In this document: one piece after another, positions 17,949 through 26,048 of the stretch
Position numbering within the stretch: position 1 is the first letter of the stretch
How the letters are laid out: each line of letters opens with the position of its first letter
Origin: JAUNSR01 sp036655755
GTDB taxonomy: Bacteria; Bacteroidota; Bacteroidia; Bacteroidales; JAUNSR01
Direction: 5' to 3'
DNA length: 29,410 nucleotides
Assembly (NCBI GenBank): GCA_036655755.1
Contig: JAVVPN010000034.1
Coordinates: 1 to 29,410 of the forward strand
Notes under the pieces: model-generated
Told to the model about the DNA's origin: nothing
Seen by the model: only the letters and a program-made list of their open reading frames with translations
Databases searched by the model: none
Position numbers and translations under genes: made by a program

Positions 17949-19796
17949 TTAATCGATATAGCGTACTGCGTCCGGTGTAGAATAGGTCGTTTTCACCGCA
18001 TTCTGTGAATCGAATTCGCTATCGAATGTGTTTTCGCTGATTTCTACCTGATTTACGTGTTCGAAAAAGAACGGATTTTTGTTCCAGTGGAAAGCCGGAT
18101 AATCATTGTTCTGAATGATCGTATTGCGGCGGAACGTAAGTCCGTCAATCGATTTGGCATAAAGCAGCGGAGCATCGAATACCTCGAAATAGTTGTCTTC
18201 GATCACTACGTTTTGATGGAAGAATTTCTTCTGTTCCGATAGGTTCGGGATTTCAGGATAGATTGAAATCACGGCATTCGTAAACTGAAACAACATGGTA
18301 AGCGGATTGATAAACCGGTTGTTGGTGATTTGTACATCGCGGCACGCTCCGGTTTCAAACCATCCGTTACAATCGCCGGCAAGCAGAATCGCCGACCCTG
18401 ATGTGTGGTCGAATAGGTTGTTGCGAACAATTACCGATCGCGGCGTGCTGAATAATGAGCCACGCGCACGGTTGTTGCGGATGATATTGTTTTCGAAGAT
18501 CACTTCGGGTGTCCATGTCAGGTTTTCGATACCGCAGTTTTCATTGATGCTGTCGCTTAACGCATCTTCAAATACCAATTCGAACTCTTTGGCACCCGAT
18601 ACCTGTGGCTGATCAATCGGACGGATAGAGCGTACCTTGTTCTGTTTGCCAACCGTCTCCATTAAGGATGCTTCGACAAAGTTCACCTGGTCGCCCGGTT
18701 CGCCCCACATGAATCCGTAAGCCTGTCCATGCATATATTTGGCATGCACGCTGTTGGCACCGGTTCGTTTGGTGATTTTCAGGTAGGTTCCGTGTACGTT
18801 GATCGCGTCATCCATCATCCCTTCATACAATCCGTTTTTAGATAGGATCGTTCCTTTACAACCAGAGAAGTGAGTTGCGTCTGCCTGTGTGGTAAAATAA
18901 CGCGGATCGTCATCCCCTTTCAAACAAACCGAAAATCCGTCGAGCGTAATGTTTTCGCTCATCTGGGCCAGAAGCCCCATCCCTTCGGCATAATGGATCT
19001 GAATATTCTGTAAGTTGGCGTCTTTATTATTCGACATGAAAATGCCCGGCGCGGGGCGGTAATAACTTCGCATTGCCACTACTGTTCCCGGATTAAGCAA
19101 CGGATGATTCCATTTCGCTCTTACCTTACGGTCGCCCAAATCCTCTACGTTATCGGTTCCCGCATTTATATCGCTGGTTTGATACACCAGTCGTTTGGTA
19201 TCCTCTTCAAAAGCGATTCCGATAAAAGGCTTGTAACTCCAGCTTTTACCTTTCGAAAAGAATTGTCCGTCTTTAATTTCATATTCTACCCATGGAGCCA
19301 CTTCATACTCGATGATACCCTCTTTTTTATCATTCGAAAGTATTTTTACCTGCGAGATATGAGGATTGTCAAAATCGATCGAGAAGTTTTGCAGGCGTAT
19401 GTTTTCACTGTTCAACACGGAAACAGGAAGCATGCGATCGTGAAATACGAATGAAGAGCCGTTCCCTTCGAGCGTAAAGTTTTTAAACCCTTCGATGGCG
19501 ATACCCACATATTTGGGGTTTACCTGGTCGTGATTGGAGATATAATATTCTTTTTTCAGATCTTCTGAAGGATGAAACTTGTAAGTTCCTTTTTCAAAAA
19601 GTAATGTGATTGGTGTATCGGGATATTTTTCCCGGATATTTTCCATTGCTTTAAGCACATAAGCAGTAGCGTTTTCTTCTGTGTCGGGATAGAGTCCCCA
19701 TTCTTTCAAATCAACCTGAACGGAGTTGTTGGTTGTGCATGAAAGAAAGAAAAGCCCCATGAATGCTGATGAGATGAATCCAAATGGTGTTCGCAT
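17949..19796 (-). CDS. GH110 alpha-1,3-galactosidase-like lipoprotein
   Basis: A 615-residue lipoprotein (signal ending FFLSC, Cys20) with right-handed parallel beta-helix repeats, matching glycoside hydrolase family 110. This family removes alpha-1,3-linked galactose, including from blood group B antigen and linear alpha-Gal structures; Bacteroides members are known as GlaA/GlaB. The evidence is the motif MMDDAINVHGTYLKI, with an Asp pair at D329-D330, and D306 in ADATHFSG. The 23-residue spacing from D306 to the pair equals the catalytic-site spacing I recall for the marine GH110 of known structure. Beta-helix rungs with asparagine ladders (NNRARG, NNLFDHTSGSAILLAGD, DNYFEV) fill 430-600. 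No sulfatase, SusC/SusD pair or other glycosidase is adjacent, so it does not sit in a visible polysaccharide-utilisation locus. Subfamily (branched or linear substrate) cannot be fixed by eye. Confidence 0.82.
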   Translation of the reverse strand: MRTPFGFISSAFMGLFFLSCTTNNSVQVDLKEWGLYPDTEENATAYVLKAMENIREKYPDTPITLLFEKGTYKFHPSEDLKKEYYISNHDQVNPKYVGIAIEGFKNFTLEGNGSSFVFHDRMLPVSVLNSENIRLQNFSIDFDNPHISQVKILSNDKKEGIIEYEVAPWVEYEIKDGQFFSKGKSWSYKPFIGIAFEEDTKRLVYQTSDINAGTDNVEDLGDRKVRAKWNHPLLNPGTVVAMRSYYRPAPGIFMSNNKDANLQNIQIHYAEGMGLLAQMSENITLDGFSVCLKGDDDPRYFTTQADATHFSGCKGTILSKNGLYEGMMDDAINVHGTYLKITKRTGANSVHAKYMHGQAYGFMWGEPGDQVNFVEASLMETVGKQNKVRSIRPIDQPQVSGAKEFELVFEDALSDSINENCGIENLTWTPEVIFENNIIRNNRARGSLFSTPRSVIVRNNLFDHTSGSAILLAGDCNGWFETGACRDVQITNNRFINPLTMLFQFTNAVISIYPEIPNLSEQKKFFHQNVVIEDNYFEVFDAPLLYAKSIDGLTFRRNTIIQNNDYPAFHWNKNPFFFEHVNQVEISENTFDSEFDSQNAVKTTYSTPDAVRYID

Positions 19797-19854
19797 GAAG
19801 ATAGGTTTTATTTTAAATGATATGTGATGAAATCGTGTTTTAAGGGATACGGCT

Positions 19855-19884
19855 CAAAAATAGATAAAATATTCTTAATACAAG
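19855..19884 (-). promoter_or_regulatory. Promoter for the GH110 gene
   Basis: On the minus strand TATTTTTG (19862-19855) matches TAnnTTTG exactly, and CTTG (19884-19881), 18 bases upstream, resembles the -33 TTTG. The transcript would start near 19848, about 52 bases before the ATG at 19796. Confidence 0.6.
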
Positions 19885-19934
19885 GAGTTCGGATAAAAAC
19901 GGTCGTGCTTGCGCTTTTTTCCGTGCGATTTCGT

Positions 19935-19942
19935 TATTTTCG
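19935..19942 (+). promoter_or_regulatory. Possible -7 box for the dut operon
   Basis: TATTTTCG is one base off TAnnTTTG and lies 24 bases before the first dut ATG. No well-spaced -33 element is evident. It is the only candidate for driving the long plus-strand gene run that begins with dut. Confidence 0.35.
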
Positions 19943-19966
19943 CAAGATAAAGAATTAATACAGAAC

Positions 19967-20407
19967 ATGCAGATGATGAATGTAAAGATAGTAAATCAGT
20001 CAAAACACGCTTTGCCGGCTTATGCCACGGCTCTTTCGGCAGGAATGGATATTCGCGCCAATATCGACGAACCCATCGTAATCCGTCCGCTTGAACGCGT
20101 ACTGGTTCCGACCGGATTATTTATTCAGCTTCCCGAAGGATTTGAGGCTCAGATTCGTCCGCGTAGTGGATTGGCTGCGAAGCATGGTATTTCGATTCCG
20201 AACTCCCCCGGTACGATTGATGCCGATTACCGTGGCGAAATCCGTGTGATCCTGATCAATCTTTCGAACGAAGATTTTATCATTAATGATGGCGAGCGCA
20301 TCTGCCAGATGGTAGTTGCTCCCTATACACAGGTGAAATGGGAAGAAACCGATTCGCTCGAAGACTCTGAGCGCGGTGCGGGTGGCTTTGGCCATACCGG
20401 CAAATAA
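19967..20407 (+). CDS. dut: dUTP diphosphatase
   Basis: Trimeric dUTPase that hydrolyses dUTP to dUMP and pyrophosphate, keeping uracil out of DNA and feeding thymidylate synthesis. All the family motifs are visible in 146 residues: AGMDIRA (motif 1), RPRSGLAAKHGI (2), GTIDADYRGEIRVIL (3), GERICQMV (4) and the C-terminal glycine-rich arm RGAGGFGHTGK (5). ATGs at 19967, 19973 and 19976 are possible starts; the one at 19976 (MNVKIVNQS) matches the family N-terminus best. It opens a co-directional run in which dut, a TPR lipoprotein, a DUF4292 lipoprotein and envC follow in the order I know as conserved in Bacteroidota. Confidence 0.95.
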   Translation: MQMMNVKIVNQSKHALPAYATALSAGMDIRANIDEPIVIRPLERVLVPTGLFIQLPEGFEAQIRPRSGLAAKHGISIPNSPGTIDADYRGEIRVILINLSNEDFIINDGERICQMVVAPYTQVKWEETDSLEDSERGAGGFGHTGK

Positions 20408-20457
20408 CCCGTTCCCTTTTCAATATCTACGAATAACTAACCGTTTATAGGAAACAG

Positions 20458-22218
20458 ATGAATCGATTCAGATGGTTTAAAGTGGCTTGCGGCGCCTTGT
20501 TGCTGACCGCATGTTCAACGACTTCAAAGTTTGGCAAGAGTAATTCGCAGGATTCGCTTTCTGCGGAAGAGCGTCGGAAATTTGATTATTTCTACCAGGA
20601 GTCCCTTCGTAAAAAGGGATCGGGAGAATATGATGCCGCTTTTGACCTGATGAAGAAGGCTGTTTCCATTGATACAACCAGTGCTCCGGGCCGATACGAG
20701 TTGGCTAACTATTACCTGCAGTTGGGACGCCCGTTGGTTGCGCTCGATTATTTGCAAGGTGCTACCCGTCGTGAGCCCGACAATTATTGGTATGGCATGA
20801 TGGAAGCGCACCTGTTGCAGAACCTCAACATGAGCGATCAGGCAGTGGAAACCTATAAACGGATGGGAATGATATATCCGAATAAACCGGAAATCAACTA
20901 TTCGCTTGCCGATGTATATACCCAGCGCGGGGAGATACGCAATGCAATCGGAGCGCTCAATAAGCTTGAGGAGAATGTGGGGGTGATGGAGCCGGTGATC
21001 CTGGAGAAACATCGCCTTTACTTATCGCTCAAGGAGCCCGATTCGGCGTTTATGGAGGTGAAGAAGTTGGTGAAGGCTTATCCTGGTCAAATTCAATACC
21101 CGATTTTGCTGGGCGATCTGTATTTGGGCGAAGGAATGTTGCAGCAGGCTGATTCAGCCTATGAAGCAGCCGCTAAGATTGACCCTGAAAATGCCTATCT
21201 ATTGGTTTCAAAAGCGGATTATCTGAATCGTATCGGCAATATCCCGGCTTCAAATCAGTTGGTAAAGAATGCGCTGGTAAATGAGAAATTGGATGTGGAT
21301 ACGAAAATCAAGATCCTTACCGGGTATCTATCTACGCTTTTGCAAAAGAAAGATTCGGTAGCTCTCAATGAAACCGATTCGTTATTCGCAACAGTACTCG
21401 ATCAGCATCCGCAAGTAAGCGAATTACATGCGTTGTATGCCGAATTGTTACTGACTACCGAACGTTATGCACAGGCGCGTGAACAGCTGGGTTATGCGGT
21501 AGACTTTAATCCGAACGACCGGAAATTATGGTTGCAGCTGATCGGAGTGGGTATGAAGCAGGAAAATTATCAGGATATCATTGATGTGACTACGCGGGGA
21601 ATGAAATACATGCCCGATATGCCGGAGCTTTACTTATATCAGGGAGTAGCTTATTCATTGCTCGACAAGCCGAAGGATGCGCTGGCTACTTATCAGCAAG
21701 GGCTGACGCATATCGATCCCAAAAACGTACAGATGATTTCTGATTTGTGGGGACAGATTGGTGATATCTACCACCGTATGGGAGAAACGCAAAAGGCGTA
21801 TGATGCATACGATGAGGCGCTCAAATACAATGAGAAGAATATCGGCGTGCTCAATAACTATAGCTATTACCTGTCGGTGGAAAAAACCGATCTGGCAAAA
21901 GCGGAGCGAATGGCCGGTCAGGTGGTCAAACTTGAACCCAACAATGCCACCTATCTCGATACCTATGCCTGGATCTATTTTCAGCAGGGCAACTATATGC
22001 TAGCCAAGTTTTATATAACGAGTGCCTTGAATAAGGAGAAAAATCCGAGTTCAGAAATTCTGGAGCATTACGGCGACATCCTGTATATGAATGACGATCC
22101 CGAAGGTGCGCTCGAACAATGGAAAAAAGCATTGGAGGCGGCCAAAAGCCAAACTCCGCCGCGCGATGTGAAGGTGCTGAAAAAGAAAATTGAAACGAAG
22201 AAATACATAGCAGAATAA
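20458..22218 (+). CDS. TPR-repeat lipoprotein
   Basis: A 586-residue lipoprotein (signal ending LLTAC, Cys19) made almost wholly of tetratricopeptide repeats. Clear units include SAPGRYELANYYLQLGRP (about 75-108), the LYLYQGVAYSLLDKPKDALATYQQGL unit (about 390-425), GDIYHRMGETQKAYDAYDEAL (about 440-470) and the closing helices LEHYGDILYMNDDPEGALEQW (about 550-580). No enzymatic domain is present, so it should act as a protein-binding scaffold, probably in the periplasm at a lipid-anchored site. Its constant place between dut and DUF4292-envC in Bacteroidota hints at a role with EnvC in envelope or division work, but this is inference. It lies 50 bases after dut and 17 bases before the DUF4292 gene. 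Confidence 0.88.
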   Translation: MNRFRWFKVACGALLLTACSTTSKFGKSNSQDSLSAEERRKFDYFYQESLRKKGSGEYDAAFDLMKKAVSIDTTSAPGRYELANYYLQLGRPLVALDYLQGATRREPDNYWYGMMEAHLLQNLNMSDQAVETYKRMGMIYPNKPEINYSLADVYTQRGEIRNAIGALNKLEENVGVMEPVILEKHRLYLSLKEPDSAFMEVKKLVKAYPGQIQYPILLGDLYLGEGMLQQADSAYEAAAKIDPENAYLLVSKADYLNRIGNIPASNQLVKNALVNEKLDVDTKIKILTGYLSTLLQKKDSVALNETDSLFATVLDQHPQVSELHALYAELLLTTERYAQAREQLGYAVDFNPNDRKLWLQLIGVGMKQENYQDIIDVTTRGMKYMPDMPELYLYQGVAYSLLDKPKDALATYQQGLTHIDPKNVQMISDLWGQIGDIYHRMGETQKAYDAYDEALKYNEKNIGVLNNYSYYLSVEKTDLAKAERMAGQVVKLEPNNATYLDTYAWIYFQQGNYMLAKFYITSALNKEKNPSSEILEHYGDILYMNDDPEGALEQWKKALEAAKSQTPPRDVKVLKKKIETKKYIAE

Positions 22219-22235
22219 TATTAAATTATAGATAA

Positions 22236-23063
22236 ATGAAACCGTTACGTTTGATTGCAGTGGGTGCGGTGGCACTAAGTCTCTTTTCGGCTTGTAAAAA
22301 GAAACAAGAAGTGATTGAAAAGAGTATCTGGACAGCAGATGAAAAAGCCCGTGTAGAAACAGTCGTATCGCAGCAATTGCCATTCGAAACTTTTCAGTCG
22401 AAAGTAAATATCGGACTATCGAATGGCGATAAGTCGTTTAGCGTGAACGGAACATTCAAACTGATTCGCAATCAGCGCTTGCAGGTATCCATACAGCCTT
22501 TTCTGGGTATTGAGATGATGCGAGCCGAGTTTACGAACGACAGCGTGAAGATGCTCGACCGTATTAACAAGCGCTACGTAGCCGAATCGATCGCAGCCTA
22601 TCGCGAGAGTTTACCGGTTGATATCCGATTCGAAACACTGCAAGCTTTGTTTCTTAATCAGCTTTTCGTGCCCGGAGAACCCGTATTTTCATTAAATGAT
22701 TTTTCAGCATTCAAATGGCGGACCGAAAACGACGGATTGTTGATCGGGCGATTGAAAGATGATAATTGGTTCATTCTTAATTTCTTCCTGAATCCTCAGA
22801 ATCTGCTTTCTCAGACTCAGGTTTCAAACCGTACCAACACGCATATCGTAGAGTGGAAATACGAGCAGTTTCAGCCATTGGCCGGTATCTCTTTCCCGAT
22901 GAAATCGGCTATCACCTATCGTTCGGGTTCTACTCCGAAAATGCATATCGACCTCGCTTACTCTCGTATTGAGTTGGATAAGAAAATGAATATGCAATTT
23001 GAAATTCCCGCATCCTATAGAAAAATTGAACTTACAGACTTGGTAAAAGGTTTGATTAAATGA
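22236..23063 (+). CDS. DUF4292 lipoprotein
   Basis: A 275-residue lipoprotein (signal MKPLRLIAVGAVALSLFSAC, Cys20, followed by basic residues) of family DUF4292. The rest is predicted beta-rich, with alternating segments such as SKVNIGLSNGDKSFSVNGTFKL and QRLQVSIQPFLGIEMMRAEF, resembling the half-barrel of LolA/LolB-type lipid-binding proteins; this fold call is my inference. I do not know an experimentally proven function. The stop codon overlaps the start of envC (ATGA at 23060), which argues for tight translational coupling of the two products. Outer-membrane lipid or lipoprotein handling linked to cell division would fit, without proof. Confidence 0.85.
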   Translation: MKPLRLIAVGAVALSLFSACKKKQEVIEKSIWTADEKARVETVVSQQLPFETFQSKVNIGLSNGDKSFSVNGTFKLIRNQRLQVSIQPFLGIEMMRAEFTNDSVKMLDRINKRYVAESIAAYRESLPVDIRFETLQALFLNQLFVPGEPVFSLNDFSAFKWRTENDGLLIGRLKDDNWFILNFFLNPQNLLSQTQVSNRTNTHIVEWKYEQFQPLAGISFPMKSAITYRSGSTPKMHIDLAYSRIELDKKMNMQFEIPASYRKIELTDLVKGLIK

Positions 23064-24277
23064 TAAAGAAGACACTATTCATCGCGGTATGCTTTTTTTC
23101 TCTTTTGATTACTACAGCACAGACTTCAAAAAAAAGAAGTGAGTTGGAGCGTCTCAAACGCGCCACTCAGGAGATGATTGAAGAAACCAATAAGATGCTG
23201 AGCGATACTAAAAAATCGGCGCTACAGTATCTCAATCAGCTTAGTGTGTTGGGTGAAGAGATTAAAATGCGGAAATCGCTGATTTCGACATTAAATGAAG
23301 AGGTGACGCTTATCGAACGAGAGCAGGCTCGCACCAACCGCGAAATCGCACAGCTTCAGGAATCACTCAAAGAGAAAAAAGAAAAATATGCAGTTGCTAT
23401 GCAGGGGCTTTATAATAAACGCTCGGGTGTAGACGATATGCTGTTTATTCTTTCCGCACAGAGCGTAGGGCAGTCTTATCGCCGGATGCGTTATCTGCAG
23501 GAATATTCCAGTTGGCGCAAAGAGCAGGCGATAGCCATTGCCGAGCAACAGGCGGACCTTACCCGCAAGCACGAAGAGCTTGATCGGAAAAAGAAAGAGC
23601 GAAATACATTGCTTGCCGAACGGCGCAACGAAACTCACTCTTTGCAACAAAAGGAGAGTACCCAGAAATCAATGGTTTCCGAGCTCGAGAAGAAGAAAAA
23701 ATCGCTTCAGGCCGAATTGAAGAAACAACAACAGCAGGCCCGGGAGTTCGATCGTGAAATTCAGCGTCTTATCGAAGAGGAAGCACGCAAGGCTGCGAAA
23801 CAAAAAGATTCGAAAGCCGCTACCAAAGGCGGTTATGCGATGAATAAAAAGGAGTCGGCTCTATCAGGGTCTTTTGAAAAGAATAAAGGGAAACTTCCTT
23901 ACCCAATCAACGGAAGCTATATTATCGTAGGTCGTTTCGGACGTCAGCAACATTCCCGCTATGTCGAAACAATCAATAACGGAATTGACCTGCAAACCAA
24001 ACCGGGAGCTGAGGCGCGTGCCGTATTCGACGGGGTGGTATCACGCGTGTTTATCGTGCCGGGATATAACAGCTCGGTAATCGTGCGTCACGGAAACTAT
24101 CTCACCGTATATTCCAATCTGCGCGAAGTGTATGTAAAAGCGGGGGATACGGTAAAGACCCGCCAGTCGATCGGGAAAATATTTACCGACACCGAAAATG
24201 GCAATCTCACGAAAATGCAATTCCAGCTCTGGAAAGAGACTACAAAGCTCAATCCGGAACCATGGCTTGCCCGATAA
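23060..24277 (+). CDS. envC: EnvC-like murein hydrolase activator (degenerate M23)
   Basis: An exported coiled-coil protein with a C-terminal LytM (peptidase M23) domain. After a signal peptide (about 1-21) come long heptad-rich helices (about 22-250, many Glu/Lys/Gln), then the LytM domain (about 290-405). Zinc ligands of active LytM enzymes are missing: the first His is N306 (N-N-G-I-D, the Asp310 remains), the middle His is N353 in TVYSNL, and the HxH pair is Q387-F-Q389. The protein is therefore almost surely non-catalytic, as E. coli EnvC is, and should switch on a periplasmic amidase during daughter-cell separation. The start overlaps DUF4292 by four bases. The first ketoisomerase gene follows after 23 bases with no terminator. 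Confidence 0.9.
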   Translation: MIKKTLFIAVCFFSLLITTAQTSKKRSELERLKRATQEMIEETNKMLSDTKKSALQYLNQLSVLGEEIKMRKSLISTLNEEVTLIEREQARTNREIAQLQESLKEKKEKYAVAMQGLYNKRSGVDDMLFILSAQSVGQSYRRMRYLQEYSSWRKEQAIAIAEQQADLTRKHEELDRKKKERNTLLAERRNETHSLQQKESTQKSMVSELEKKKKSLQAELKKQQQQAREFDREIQRLIEEEARKAAKQKDSKAATKGGYAMNKKESALSGSFEKNKGKLPYPINGSYIIVGRFGRQQHSRYVETINNGIDLQTKPGAEARAVFDGVVSRVFIVPGYNSSVIVRHGNYLTVYSNLREVYVKAGDTVKTRQSIGKIFTDTENGNLTKMQFQLWKETTKLNPEPWLAR

Positions 24278-24300
24278 ATGAAAAACGATACAGTAACAGA

Positions 24301-24711
24301 ATGAATACACAAGAAATAGCCCTTATCGAACTACCACGCATCATTGATCATCGCGGCAACCTGTCGGTGATAGAGGAGGGGGAGGCGATCCCTTTTCCCA
24401 TATCCCGGGTATACTGGATCTATGATGTGCCGGGAGGCGAATCGCGTAGCGGACATGCGTTCAGAGAGCAGGATGAGTTTATTGTGGCGATATCCGGAAG
24501 CTTCGACGTCGTATTGCACGATGGCGAAAACGAGCGGCGTATCTCGCTCAACCGCTCTTATAAAGGGGTGTATGTGCCACGCATGACGTGGCGCCGACTC
24601 GATAATTTCTCAACCAATTCGCTATGTCTGGTATTGAGCTCTACAGCCTACGACGCTGCCGATTATATTCGTAACTTTGAATTGTTCTTAAATGAGAAAC
24701 GTAGAAAATAA
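24301..24711 (+). CDS. FdtA/QdtA-family cupin, copy 1 (HxH motif altered)
   Basis: A 136-residue single-domain cupin of the WxcM-like/FdtA family, which isomerises dTDP-4-keto-6-deoxyglucose to the 3-keto sugar ahead of 3-amination. Family blocks are clear: RIIDHRGNLSVIE, RVYWIYDVPGGE, AISGSFDVVLHDG, YVPRMTWRRLDNFS, LSSTAYDAADYIRNFE. In the active-site block relatives have GGHxH; this copy has SGHAF (H52, F54), so the second histidine is lost, and the following hydrophobic positions also differ (EQDEF). It may be inactive, have altered specificity, or act as a subunit with copy 2. I use the ATG at 24301: the in-frame upstream Met at 24262 lies inside envC, and this start aligns residue for residue with copy 2. 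Confidence 0.85.
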   Translation: MNTQEIALIELPRIIDHRGNLSVIEEGEAIPFPISRVYWIYDVPGGESRSGHAFREQDEFIVAISGSFDVVLHDGENERRISLNRSYKGVYVPRMTWRRLDNFSTNSLCLVLSSTAYDAADYIRNFELFLNEKRRK

Positions 24712-24715
24712 GCAG

Positions 24716-25135
24716 ATGCGTTGTTCCGACTGCCATCTGATTACGCTCCCTCAGATTCATAACCGGGCCGGGAATCTTACTTCCGTCAACAACGGATCTG
24801 AGATTCCTTTCGATATTCGCCGGGTCTATTATCTGTATGACGTACCTGCCGGAGCTGAGCGAGGGGGGCATAGCCATCTCGAGCTGCAGTCGCTTTTAGT
24901 AGCGGCCAGCGGCAGTTTTGATGTAATCATCGACGATGGTCATACCCGCAAAACAATCCGCCTCGATCGTCCCAATACCGGATTGCTGATCGCGCCCGGT
25001 ATCTGGCGTGAAATCGTCAATTTCTCGGGCGGATCCATCTGTATGGTATTGGCTTCAGAAAAATATGACGAATCCGACTATGTGCGCGATTATGAAGAAT
25101 TTAGAGCCCTTAAAAATGAATGTAGTACGCTATAA
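24716..25135 (+). CDS. fdtA: FdtA/QdtA-family sugar 3,4-ketoisomerase, copy 2
   Basis: The second tandem cupin, 139 residues, with the complete family pattern: RVYYLYDVPAGAERGGHSH (H52 and H54), AASGSFDVIIDDG, GLLIAPGIWREIVNFS and ASEKYDESDYVRDYEEF. It should convert dTDP-4-keto-6-deoxyglucose to a 3-keto-6-deoxyhexose; gluco or galacto product (Qui3N or Fuc3N branch) cannot be told by eye. I choose the ATG at 24716, four bases after the stop of copy 1, because both copies then have the active-site histidine at residue 52. An ATG at 24692, overlapping copy 1 by 20 bases, would add eight residues and cannot be excluded. Copies 1 and 2 are similar along their whole length, so the pair arose by duplication. 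Confidence 0.88.
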   Translation: MRCSDCHLITLPQIHNRAGNLTSVNNGSEIPFDIRRVYYLYDVPAGAERGGHSHLELQSLLVAASGSFDVIIDDGHTRKTIRLDRPNTGLLIAPGIWREIVNFSGGSICMVLASEKYDESDYVRDYEEFRALKNECSTL

Positions 25136-26048
25136 CGAATCCTATAAAGAGGAGTGGGATACTTTTGTACGCGCTTCCCGCAACGGAACGTTCCTGTTTG
25201 AACGCGAATACATGGATTACCATGCGGATCGATTCCGCGACCATTCTCTGCTTTTTTTTCAGAATAATAAGCTGAAATGCCTGCTCCCGGCCAATGAATC
25301 CGCGGATACATTGTATTCGCACCAGGGGCTGACGTATGGTGGCCTGATTGTGGCAAACGATACGTTTACCGGCGACATCGAATCTGCCTTTGATACCCTC
25401 ATGTACTACCTTGGGCAAAACAACTTTCAATCCCTTATTTATAAAACGATTCCCTATATCTACTGGAAACAACCTTCGGCCGAGGATAATTATTTCTTAT
25501 ATCGCTTGAAGGCGAATCGTATCGCTTGTGCTTTGTCGGCGACTATTTGTCTGGCCGACCGGCTCCCTTACAGTCGCGAGCGCAAGCGGGCGGTCAGACG
25601 GGGGCGCGAGGTATCGCTACAAATTACCGAATCCGACTCTCTGGGCACTTTCTGGCGCATCATGCAAACAAATATGATGGCGCGTTTCGGCACGGCTCCA
25701 GTTCATTCCGAAGCGGAGATGGATTTGCTGAAAAAACGTTTTCCCGAGCAAATCCGTTTATTCGTTGCCCGTGAAAACGATGAGGAAGTAGCGGGAGCCC
25801 TCATTTATGTTACAGACAAAGTGATCCGCATCCAATACGGACACGCTTCCCCCCGCGGAAAAGAGATTGGTGCGCTCGACTGCCTTTACGACCATATCGC
25901 GGCCTTATTTGAACCGACCCATCATTACCTCGATTTCGGACAATGTACCGTAGAAAACGGCAATGTTTTGAATAAAGGGCTGATGCATCAAAAAGAGGGC
26001 TTTGGCGCAAGAGGCACTTTGTATGAGATTTATGAATTGAAAGTATGA
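25116..26048 (+). CDS. FemAB-like GNAT-family acyltransferase
   Basis: A 310-residue cytoplasmic protein of the BioF2-like/FemAB acetyltransferase group (Acetyltransf_6). The N-terminal half has RYNESYKEEWDTFVRASRNGTFLFEREYMDYH, and the C-terminal GNAT half shows VAGALIYVTDKVIRIQYGHAS, then GALDCLYDHIAALF, HYLDFGQCT and KGLMHQKEGFGARG, all typical of the members found in Bacteroidetes polysaccharide loci. Between ketoisomerase and aminotransferase it is placed where an N-acyltransferase for the amino sugar would be expected; FdtC/QdtC, the characterised enzymes for this step, are left-handed beta-helix proteins, so this would be a different fold for the job (inference). I start at ATG 25116, which overlaps copy 2 by 20 bases; an upstream in-frame Met at 25008 lies deep in that gene. 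Confidence 0.85.
   Translation: MNVVRYNESYKEEWDTFVRASRNGTFLFEREYMDYHADRFRDHSLLFFQNNKLKCLLPANESADTLYSHQGLTYGGLIVANDTFTGDIESAFDTLMYYLGQNNFQSLIYKTIPYIYWKQPSAEDNYFLYRLKANRIACALSATICLADRLPYSRERKRAVRRGREVSLQITESDSLGTFWRIMQTNMMARFGTAPVHSEAEMDLLKKRFPEQIRLFVARENDEEVAGALIYVTDKVIRIQYGHASPRGKEIGALDCLYDHIAALFEPTHHYLDFGQCTVENGNVLNKGLMHQKEGFGARGTLYEIYELKV

Noticed and set aside
24262..24300. Upstream Met for ketoisomerase copy 1, overlapping envC
   Set aside because: The extra 13 residues are read out of the envC 3' end and are absent from copy 2, which aligns from the Met at 24301.
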